This document shows positions 1-5,503 of a stretch of DNA of 5,780 bases, piece after piece (the first letter of the stretch is position 1; every line of letters begins with the position of its first letter). The notes under the pieces were generated by a model. The model searched no databases. It saw nothing but the letters and a program-made list of their open reading frames with translations, and was not told the DNA's origin. A program made the position numbers and the translations under genes. The DNA is taken from NCBI GenBank assembly GCA_030037575.1, contig JASHRB010000586.1, positions 1-5,780 of the forward strand. The letters run 5' to 3'. Source of the stretch: Candidatus Sulfotelmatobacter sp. (lineage in GTDB: Bacteria; Acidobacteriota; Terriglobia; Terriglobales; Acidobacteriaceae).

Positions 1-260
1 AAGTCGGACCGTTTGAAAGCACCCGGCTGAGACAGCCAGTTATTCAGCTCAGTCTCCTTATCCTTGCGGTACAGGAACTGATTGAGCATGTCAATCACCA
101 GTTCCTCGCGGATCAGCCGCACTACCCGCTCCGGATATTCTTCATTACTTTCGCTGAAAAGCCGGTAGCGGCCCCTGAGGATAAATGGCGCAGCCGCTGC
201 CGCCCAGCCGGCGTGGCCAAGGAATTCGCGACGCGAAACCGACGATCCTCTTATAGGCAT
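1..260 (-). CDS. Tat-exported M19-type (membrane dipeptidase-like) peptidase, N-terminal part
   Basis: Partial gene running off the left edge; 86 codons are visible from an ATG at 260-258. The N-terminus has a twin-arginine signal: SRREFL at residues 9-14, then an alanine-rich hydrophobic stretch (about 15-28), so export in folded form is likely. After it, a segment with VIDMLNQFLYRKD (about 55-67) and NNWLSQPGAF resembles the start of M19 dipeptidases, where this first beta strand supplies early metal ligands. Here the usual D-x-H/D pattern is replaced by D-M-L-N, so the metal site cannot be judged from this fragment. The start is supported by AGGA (complement of 268-271) 7 bases upstream. 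It lies one base after the stop of the upstream hydrolase, so the two are surely co-transcribed. Known M19 enzymes cleave dipeptides, including some with D-residues. The substrate here is unknown and the family call rests on a short N-terminal piece. Confidence 0.7.
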   Translation of the reverse strand, partial: MPIRGSSVSRREFLGHAGWAAAAAPFILRGRYRLFSESNEEYPERVVRLIREELVIDMLNQFLYRKDKETELNNWLSQPGAFKRSD

Positions 261-261
261 C

Positions 262-2094
262 TTATTGTCCTGTGGTTCGGGGAACAGATGCCGCGAGCGG
301 CAGGATTAATTGACTCGCGTGTTCGGCATCGTGGAGGACCTTGATGTGCGCAATGCGCATGTCCTCCGGCTTCTCGTAGCCAATCCTGCCTCCGGTGTTG
401 TAGTTTTTCTGAAAGTTCGGCGAATTGAGCGGAGCGATGGTGAGCCGTAACCGCGCGCCCGCGGGAATCCTCCGTGCCATCCAGTAAAACTCGAAGGGGA
501 GCTCCACGATTTGATCCGGCTTTAACAGCTCCTGCTTGAATGGACTGTTACGAAACCGGGCGCGCCGGATGTCTTCGCCCAACCTGACCGTGGAGCCATC
601 CGGCAGAACCATCAATACTTGAGCCCACAGGTCGAAATCCGGTGCGTCCGCCTCCACCAGCAACTGCAGGCGCATCTGCCCGGCTATTTCGATATCCCGT
701 TGAAAGGCTTCGGAGTGAAAGCTGATAGCTCGCTTTTGGAAACCGCGAAACTGGCTCTTCAGATCTTCGTTTTCAGCATACTTAGCGACTTCGAGTTCGG
801 GTAGTTCGTGTGGATCATCCACCACAATGGCGGGCGGTTCCTGGCCGCTCGGGCTTTCGGAAAGTGAGCCGGAGTGGAATACGTCCGTCGGCGTTCCCTC
901 CCGGGCGGACAAGAACAAGTTCAGAATCTTTCCCGAGGATGCCGCTTCCAGGGTCTTGGCGTATCGCCACTGGTCCGCACCCATCATGAAGTACGCAACT
1001 CGGTCATGCAGAAACGCAGGTTTGGACCCACGCCCCAACGCCCAGTCGTACCAGTCGGCGTGCAGCGCGTCCATGTCAATGACGGCCGCATCGGGTATGG
1101 CCAAACCTTCGATCTGCTTCGTCGGCTTCTGCGTGCCACCATGGTCCCAAGGACCGATCACGAGGTAATGCTGGCTCACGGCTGCTGCCGAAGCATGATT
1201 GACGTGGCCTCGATAGTAGCGCAGCGCACCCGGCTGGTCGTCATCGAAATAGCCGGTTGCCGTTAGCACCGGAAAATCCATGCGAGCATAGTCTTGGGCT
1301 TTGGGTTCGGCCGCAAGATTGAAGGCTTCATCGCCTACGTGATCGAGCCACATTTTCATGAACGAGAGCTTTTGGCCGCGCTCGTCCGTCATCCACCAGT
1401 CGTCCTGAGCGATTCCGAGAGCATCGTCCAGTTCCCGGAAGAGACCCTGGGCAGCGTACTGTTCGAGCATCTTTCCCGCCCAGTAGCTTCGGTTTGCAAT
1501 GAACCCGCTATTCAGCGAGCGACCCGAGGTATAGCCGAGGATCACCGCCGACCATGCCTGCGGAATTCCGTTGGTGTTGGGTACATCCCATCCCGGATAG
1601 ATCGGAACGTAAGGCGCGATGGCAGCAAGGTGAGGCGGGTGCTGGGCGGCAGTGCGCCACTGCGTCATGCCGACGAAGGAGCCGCCGAACATCACGACAT
1701 GTCCATCGCTCCAGGGCTGGGCCGCAATCCACTCGACCACATCGTAGCCGTCGCGCCCCACCTGCAGGCCCAGATTGTCGCTCTTTACCCCGCCCGAGCG
1801 GCCGCGGCCGCGCACGTATACCTGCACGAACACATAACCGCGGCGAGTGTAGGCGGCGACGTTGCCACGGCGGCCGCCATCAATATCGTACTGGGTCAAG
1901 GTCAGCACCGCCGGCGCTTTGGCCTTTAGGTGGGAGGGCTTGAAAATCCAGGCCTCGAGCTGAACCCCGTCTCGCATCGAAATCATGCGGCTCATTTCGA
2001 TGTCGTAACCTGGTCCGACCTCCTCTGCTCCCGCCAGCGCGGCAGCCAGCAATACTGCCACCGCAATCAGCACCTTCAGGACCCATCTGACCAT
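262..2094 (-). CDS. secreted CocE/NonD family alpha/beta hydrolase (peptidase S15-like)
   Basis: 610 residues, the usual length for the family. An N-terminal signal peptide (hydrophobic about 7-21, likely cut after AGA near 23) suggests export. The alpha/beta-hydrolase domain carries the expected triad: Ser139 in GGSFVG, Asp284 in GYFDD and His318 in GPWDHGG. The C-terminal part (about 370-605) fits the beta-rich X-Pro dipeptidyl-peptidase C-terminal domain. Family members hydrolyse acyl, ester or amide bonds (cocaine esterase, glutaryl-7-ACA acylase, X-Pro peptidases). The natural substrate cannot be told from sequence. I chose the ATG at 2094-2092 because GGAGG (complement of 2099-2103) lies 4 bases upstream and the protein then begins directly with the signal peptide. 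A longer in-frame version reaching 2208 adds 38 residues of unlikely basic sequence. The next gene, a possible peptidase, follows after one base, suggesting joint degradation of peptide-like compounds outside the cytoplasm (inference). Confidence 0.9.
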   Translation of the reverse strand: MVRWVLKVLIAVAVLLAAALAGAEEVGPGYDIEMSRMISMRDGVQLEAWIFKPSHLKAKAPAVLTLTQYDIDGGRRGNVAAYTRRGYVFVQVYVRGRGRSGGVKSDNLGLQVGRDGYDVVEWIAAQPWSDGHVVMFGGSFVGMTQWRTAAQHPPHLAAIAPYVPIYPGWDVPNTNGIPQAWSAVILGYTSGRSLNSGFIANRSYWAGKMLEQYAAQGLFRELDDALGIAQDDWWMTDERGQKLSFMKMWLDHVGDEAFNLAAEPKAQDYARMDFPVLTATGYFDDDQPGALRYYRGHVNHASAAAVSQHYLVIGPWDHGGTQKPTKQIEGLAIPDAAVIDMDALHADWYDWALGRGSKPAFLHDRVAYFMMGADQWRYAKTLEAASSGKILNLFLSAREGTPTDVFHSGSLSESPSGQEPPAIVVDDPHELPELEVAKYAENEDLKSQFRGFQKRAISFHSEAFQRDIEIAGQMRLQLLVEADAPDFDLWAQVLMVLPDGSTVRLGEDIRRARFRNSPFKQELLKPDQIVELPFEFYWMARRIPAGARLRLTIAPLNSPNFQKNYNTGGRIGYEKPEDMRIAHIKVLHDAEHASQLILPLAASVPRTTGQ

Positions 2095-2130
2095 GCTTCC
2101 TCCATTTGCTCTCCGGCTACAGACCTTCTG

Positions 2131-2157
2131 CTTATACCTCCGACGGAAGCTTGTAAA
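2131..2157 (-). promoter_or_regulatory. possible promoter for the CocE-like hydrolase operon
   Basis: On the minus strand, TTTACA (complement of 2152-2157) resembles a -35 box and TATAAG (complement of 2131-2136) a -10 box. They are 15 bases apart, shorter than the optimal 17, and sit about 37-60 bases before the chosen start at 2094. This is only a consensus match by eye. Confidence 0.3.
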
Positions 2158-2324
2158 GACAGCACACAGCACCGAGTATTGATACCCGCTGGGTCTTCCC
2201 CGTAGCAATCCGAATTGAACAGCGATGAGCAGATTGGGTCAGACAATCAGGTGCACCAAATCAAAATCCCCCAATGACCAGAAATCCGTTTCGATGCCGC
2301 TCCCTTGAGCGAAGAAATTTTTCG

Positions 2325-2368
2325 GGTTTGTGACCGCCCGCTTTGCGCGCGCGGTCACATGCGAAACC
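2325..2368. repeat. GC-rich inverted repeat / hairpin
   Basis: GTGACCGC (2330-2337) pairs perfectly with GCGGTCAC (2351-2358). The stem extends by one T-A pair (2329/2359) and, after one mismatch, three inner pairs around a TTTGC loop (2342-2346). Alternatively GGTTT (2325-2329) pairs with AAACC (2364-2368) across a 5-base bulge, giving a 13-pair stem. No T-run follows on either strand, so it is not a standard intrinsic terminator. It could be an RNA stabiliser, a dispersed repeat unit or a protein-binding site. Confidence 0.55.
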
Positions 2369-2843
2369 TAATCGGGCCGCCCGGAGATCGCCGAAGTGAC
2401 CACCTTTTGCCGCAGAATCGCCTGGCGTTCGCCTTCGGGTATCGAATGAACGGCGAATCGAAACCGAACCGATTGCAAAGCTCTGATGACGGAGTATCTG
2501 GCGGCGCTGAACTCGGCTCTGCTCGCAGCTACCGCAATAACCCTGTGAAATGGTTGTGGATTCTAAGTGGATGCGGAAAATCGAGCTGCAAAAAATACTT
2601 GCCACACTTACTCAGATGTCCGATTGCAACAGCGACCCCTGAGGTCCTGGCCGCTCTTCCACGATAGCCGCAACCACCGTCAAGATTATACTGTCGTCAA
2701 CCATGAACGCGTCGATATACTCCATTTCGATTCTATGGATAATCGCCATCGATCCGTGACCACGTTGCTTCTGGCGGAAGAATAGTAACTGCGCGTGTAA
2801 GGCGGGATTACGGACGTTGTCTGTTGGTTTCAGCCAAGACGGA

Positions 2844-3569
2844 TCATCTGGAAGACACTTGCTGCTGACCTTTCAAAGGAGACAGCAGCACATCGGGTGC
2901 ACTCGATGGCGAGCCCGGAACCAGCCAGCTGAAAAAAGCAGTTGCAGCCGCAGCACCAAGTAATTGAGCGGCAACGAAGCCGGGGACATCTTCAGGGCGA
3001 ATACCGGTGAAACTATCCGTGCCCGCTCTCGCGAAGGTTACGGCAGGATTGGCGAACGATGTCGATGCGGTGAACCAGTACGCCGCCGTAATGTACGCCC
3101 CAACCGCAAAAGGCACCAAAGACGTACGCAGTCGCGAACATCCCCAGATCACTGACAGCAATCCGAATGTGGCGATGAATTCACTGAACGCCTGCGGCCT
3201 GCCGCTGCGCATGTGCCGAGATACCGATAGCAACGGCAAGGCGAACATGGCGTGCGCGCTGATCACCCCAACATACGCTCCCAGAATTTGGGCACCGACG
3301 TAACCGGGAGTCTCACGCCAAGGCAAGCCCCTTTGCCAAGCATCCGCGAGCGAAACAGCAGGATTGAGGTGTGCTCCCGAAACAGGCCCGAAGGTAAGAA
3401 TGAGCGCCACCAACACGGCTCCGGTCGCGATCGTATTCGCGAGTAAGGCGATTGCCATATTGCCGCCAGACAGCCGTTCTCCCATGATCCCAGAACCGAC
3501 GACCGCCATCAGCAGGAATGCAGTTCCAACAAATTCTGCGGCGACGCGAGCGAGAAAATTGAATTTCAT
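2844..3569 (-). CDS. aqpS: AqpS-like aquaglyceroporin of the arsenic operon
   Basis: 241 residues, a normal length for the MIP (aquaporin) family, with six predicted membrane segments and two half-helix loops. The first pore motif is NPA at 69-71 (SGAHLNPAVS), the second NPA at 174-176 (SFANPAVT). The residue right after the second NPA, arginine in water-selective aquaporins such as AqpZ (Arg189), is valine here (Val177). The Sinorhizobium meliloti ars-operon channel AqpS is, from memory, described with the same Arg-to-Val change. This should widen the pore and let uncharged arsenite or methylated trivalent arsenic pass. Last gene of the operon: its ATG overlaps the arsC stop by four bases (ATGA, 3566-3569) and no separate ribosome binding site is evident, so translation is probably coupled. 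The role, downhill exit of the arsenite made by ArsC, is inferred from context and family; transport of other small solutes is possible. Confidence 0.88.
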   Translation of the reverse strand: MKFNFLARVAAEFVGTAFLLMAVVGSGIMGERLSGGNMAIALLANTIATGAVLVALILTFGPVSGAHLNPAVSLADAWQRGLPWRETPGYVGAQILGAYVGVISAHAMFALPLLSVSRHMRSGRPQAFSEFIATFGLLSVIWGCSRLRTSLVPFAVGAYITAAYWFTASTSFANPAVTFARAGTDSFTGIRPEDVPGFVAAQLLGAAAATAFFSWLVPGSPSSAPDVLLSPLKGQQQVSSR

Positions 3570-4057
3570 TGGCGGCCGATGCTGTCGAGTTCTTTCTTCA
3601 GTGAGAGTCTGTCGATGGAGCCATGCGGGAGAGACAGGAAAAGATCAATTCGCCGGTCCAGCAGAAAGAAAGCTTCCCGGAAGGCCTTTTCTACTAACAC
3701 GCTTGTACCTACCGCAGCTGCGGGATCCGGGATACCCCAATGCGCGGTCGTTGGGTGCCCTGGCCAAACCGGGCACACCTCGTTCGCCGCGCTGTCACAG
3801 ACCGTGAAGACAAAATCCATCTGGGGCGCACCCGGTTTAGAAAATTCCTCCCAGCTCTTGCTGCGCAAACCAGTGGTTGGTAGGTCGGCGGATTGAAGTT
3901 GCCGCAGCGCCTCCGGCCGTAAGCTTCCCCTTGGGTGACTACCTGCACTATAGGCTGTAAACTCGGGTCGTCCCTTCGAATTAAGGAGCGCCTCGGCCAT
4001 GATCGAGCGAGCCGAGTTCCCGGTACATAGAAATAGAACGTTATAGTGGGCTGGCAT
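3566..4057 (-). CDS. arsC: arsenate reductase, low-molecular-weight phosphatase fold
   Basis: 163 residues with the features of the LMW-PTP-like, usually thioredoxin-linked ArsC family. The phosphate/arsenate loop C-x5-R spans Cys11 to Arg17 (CTGNSAR). Two further cysteines, Cys87 and Cys95, lie in VCDSAANEVCPVWPG and would relay the disulfide during catalysis. The general-acid aspartate is likely Asp111 in HWGIPDPA. Known reaction: arsenate is reduced to arsenite in the cytoplasm, and the enzyme is regenerated by thioredoxin or a similar thiol system. The spacing between the two relay cysteines is seven residues, against six in the Staphylococcus aureus pI258 enzyme, so it belongs to another branch of the family. 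The start at 4057 lies 11 bases after the arsM stop and has only a weak ribosome binding site. An ATG seven bases upstream is in another frame and stops quickly. The gene's stop overlaps the aqpS start. Confidence 0.93.
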   Translation of the reverse strand: MPAHYNVLFLCTGNSARSIMAEALLNSKGRPEFTAYSAGSHPRGSLRPEALRQLQSADLPTTGLRSKSWEEFSKPGAPQMDFVFTVCDSAANEVCPVWPGHPTTAHWGIPDPAAAVGTSVLVEKAFREAFFLLDRRIDLFLSLPHGSIDRLSLKKELDSIGRQ

Positions 4058-4068
4058 CGGTCATGCTT

Positions 4069-4914
4069 TTAGTTGCGGCTCGATCCTCCCACGGGCTTTT
4101 CCCGCTTGCCGGCGTGGATGAAAGCACTCATAAACTTTCCATCCACCTGCGGGGCAATGGCATCGACATCAATGCTTTCAGCCGCGAGCATCTCGCGCGC
4201 ATCTTCCACTCGGTAAATGCGCGTTGGCTCGATTTCGATCTGTTCGAACCCCGCCGTGATGAGCTTTTTCTCATATTCGACCTCCCCCAGCGCCCCTGCC
4301 ACGCAACCGACCCACAGCAGCACGCTCTTGCGAATCTGCGGGCTTATTTCGCCGCGGGTTACAACATCGGACACTGCCAATCGGCCGCCTGGTTTCAATA
4401 CGCGAAATGCTTCCCGCAGGACCTGGTCCTTGTCCGCCGACAGGTTGATCACGCAGTTCGAGATCACCACGTCTACGGAGTTGTCCGGCAGCGGTATGCT
4501 CTGGATTTCACCTTTGAGAAACTCTACGTTTCCCAATCCGGCCTTCTGCCGGTTCTCATTCGCTAGTGCGAGCATTTCGTCGGTCATGTCGAGGCCATAC
4601 GCTTTTCCGGTTGGGCCCACGCGACCCGCCGAAAGCAAAACATCGATTCCACCGCCCGATCCCAAATCGAGCACCGTTTCCCCGGGCTTTAGCTCTGCGA
4701 GCGCAGTCGGATTGCCACAACCCAAGGAAGCGAGCATGGCTTTTTCGGGGATTTGCGCAGCCTGCGCGGAATCGTAGAGATTCGAAGTTATCGGGTCGCG
4801 CCCGCGCCCGGCAGCCGGCCAAGCACCGCAACATCCACTACCACCACTTTTCACTCGTAGCGCTGCCTGTCCATACCTTTCTCTCACCACCTTTTCGATG
4901 TCGTTGGTGTTCAT
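4069..4914 (-). CDS. arsM: arsenite S-adenosylmethionine methyltransferase
   Basis: 281 residues. A class I SAM-methyltransferase core is clear: motif I VLDLGSGGGID at 81-91, an acidic residue at the end of strand 2 in GLDMTDEM (Asp109), and LPDNSVDVVISNCVINL at about 142-158. The arsenic-binding cysteines of ArsM proteins have counterparts here: Cys28-Cys29 (GCCG), Cys66 (LGCGNP), Cys154 (SNCVIN) and Cys204 (WVGCVAG). The 154-to-204 distance equals the 174-to-224 distance of the algal CmArsM. Known reaction: arsenite is methylated stepwise to mono-, di- and trimethyl species, some volatile, using SAM and thiols. I start at 4914 because this ATG overlaps the arsR stop (ATGA, 4911-4914) behind a purine-rich GGGAGAGAGAAAG. 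A longer version to 4983 would extend into arsR and adds residues without family character. Confidence 0.93.
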   Translation of the reverse strand: MNTNDIEKVVRERYGQAALRVKSGGSGCCGAWPAAGRGRDPITSNLYDSAQAAQIPEKAMLASLGCGNPTALAELKPGETVLDLGSGGGIDVLLSAGRVGPTGKAYGLDMTDEMLALANENRQKAGLGNVEFLKGEIQSIPLPDNSVDVVISNCVINLSADKDQVLREAFRVLKPGGRLAVSDVVTRGEISPQIRKSVLLWVGCVAGALGEVEYEKKLITAGFEQIEIEPTRIYRVEDAREMLAAESIDVDAIAPQVDGKFMSAFIHAGKREKPVGGSSRN

Positions 4915-5273
4915 CTTTCTCTCTCCCATTGGCAAATCTGGACGACATCTTGCGGTTTCAGCGCTTTGTTGCGCGTGCAGCATTCCGCATATAGAAACTG
5001 CAATAACTCTTGGAGGGACTCGGTGTTGGCGGTGTAGCGCAAAAACGTGCTCTCGCGACGCACGTTAACCAGGTCCTCATTCCTGAGTTTGTCCAGGTGG
5101 TGTGAAAGGGTGGAATTGGGGATATCCAGCTCTTCCTGAATCTCTCCGACTACAAGACCTGCCGGCTGCGCTGAAAGAAGCAGTTGCATAATCCGCAGTC
5201 TGGCCTCCGTGCCCATGGCCGAGAACATGTCGGCGTACTTGGTCACCTGTTCCGCGGTTTTCTTGGTTGCCAT
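4911..5273 (-). CDS. arsR: ArsR/SmtB-family arsenic-responsive repressor
   Basis: 120 residues, typical for ArsR dimers. The winged helix-turn-helix covers about 42-83: VGEIQEELDIPNSTLSHHLDKL with recognition helix near 52-64, then the wing LVNVRRESTFLRYTAN. The classic ELCVCDL metal motif is missing. Candidate arsenite ligands are instead the adjacent pair Cys98-Cys99 (YAECCTRN) and possibly Cys114, a C-terminal arrangement reminiscent of Acidithiobacillus ferrooxidans ArsR (known family variation; assignment here is inference). First gene of the ars operon, translationally coupled to arsM by a 4-base overlap. The palindrome 13-34 bases ahead of this start suggests that it represses its own operon. 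Start choice: ATG at 5273 (MATKKTAEQ) is preferred. An ATG at 5282 would add three residues, and a TTG at 5324 would place the palindrome inside the coding region. None has a strong ribosome binding site. Confidence 0.93.
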   Translation of the reverse strand: MATKKTAEQVTKYADMFSAMGTEARLRIMQLLLSAQPAGLVVGEIQEELDIPNSTLSHHLDKLRNEDLVNVRRESTFLRYTANTESLQELLQFLYAECCTRNKALKPQDVVQICQWERER

Positions 5274-5285
5274 GCCTGGCATATT

Positions 5286-5307
5286 TCTATATTTGCAGAA
5301 ATATAGA
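5286..5307. promoter_or_regulatory. candidate ArsR operator: 22-base perfect palindrome
   Basis: TCTATATTT (5286-5294) and AAATATAGA (5299-5307) are exact reverse complements around a 4-base centre GCAG. A second, offset inverted repeat overlaps it: ATATTTCT (5281-5288) and AGAAATAT (5297-5304) with 8 bases between. The AT-rich dyad just before arsR and within the likely promoter is what an ArsR dimer binds in known systems. A repressor here would block RNA polymerase; arsenite would relieve it. Position and symmetry are seen directly; the binding protein is inferred. Confidence 0.72.
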
Positions 5308-5317
5308 TTCAGGTCAA
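5289..5317 (-). promoter_or_regulatory. likely promoter of the ars operon, overlapping the operator
   Basis: TTGACC (complement of 5312-5317) is a good -35 box. At 17 bases a -10 would be AAATAT (complement of 5289-5294), a moderate match. TATATT (complement of 5300-5305) is a better -10 sequence but lies too close to TTGACC and would use a weak upstream -35. Either -10 lies inside the palindrome. The resulting leader would be very short, about 10-20 bases or almost none. Confidence 0.5.
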
Positions 5318-5443
5318 GAGGCAAAGAACGTGCCCGCCCAGCCCTTGCTGCGCAGAACGCCCGGTCGTGGTTACAAGTCCGCTCACCGGCACGTTGGGAT
5401 AAGTCTTAATCTTTACAGATTTTTACGTTTGCTTAACCGATGT

Positions 5444-5472
5444 TTTACTCCCTTGGTGCGGTCGATCATAGT
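5444..5472 (+). promoter_or_regulatory. possible promoter of the rightward exported-protein gene
   Basis: TTTACT (5444-5449) and CATAGT (5467-5472) are separated by 17 bases, each matching four of six consensus positions, about 32 bases before the ATG at 5504. This is a match by eye only. Confidence 0.3.
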
Positions 5473-5503
5473 ACCGTGGGCCAATATACACACGAGGTGT
5501 TGT

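Larger units (their letters stand above)
2095..2843. other. 749-base gap between the ars operon and the hydrolase operon, no convincing gene
   Basis: Open frames exist on both strands here, but they overlap each other, start mostly at TTG or GTG without a ribosome binding site, and have arginine-, serine- and cysteine-rich composition typical of chance frames. I recognise no domain in any of them. The gap contains the hydrolase promoter region at its left end, a hairpin at 2325-2368, and one short minus-strand frame (2612-2749, 45 codons, ATG start) that I could not support as a gene. I saw no T-rich intrinsic terminator directly after aqpS. The stretch may be remnant or regulatory DNA. Confidence 0.6.

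Noticed and set aside
1294..1929. Plus-strand open frame of 211 codons opposite the CocE-like gene
   Set aside because: It lies wholly antisense to a gene with intact catalytic motifs; long antisense frames are expected in GC-rich coding DNA.
2261..2605. Minus-strand open frame of 114 codons in the gap
   Set aside because: It starts at GTG without a ribosome binding site, is rich in Arg/Ser/Cys, runs through the hairpin and overlaps plus-strand frames of similar length; no family is recognisable.
2305..2667. Plus-strand open frame of 120 codons in the gap
   Set aside because: It has a TTG start, no ribosome binding site and chance-like composition, and conflicts with the minus-strand frames.
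2823..2843. Weak stem just after the aqpS stop, considered as a terminator
   Set aside because: Only four continuous pairs (TTGG/CCAA) plus a bulged extension, with no T-run afterwards in the direction of transcription.
4217..4777. Plus-strand open frame of 186 codons opposite arsM
   Set aside because: It is an antisense shadow of arsM; it is Ser/Pro-rich with no family features.
4914..4983. Longer N-terminus for ArsM
   Set aside because: The extra 23 residues come from the arsR 3' end in another frame and do not look like ArsM; the ATGA overlap start with a purine-rich leader is far more likely.
5327..5395. Inverted repeat AACGTGCC / GGCACGTT in the divergent region
   Set aside because: The 8-bp arms are 53 bases apart with no further symmetry; a match of this size is fairly likely by chance in a region this long.
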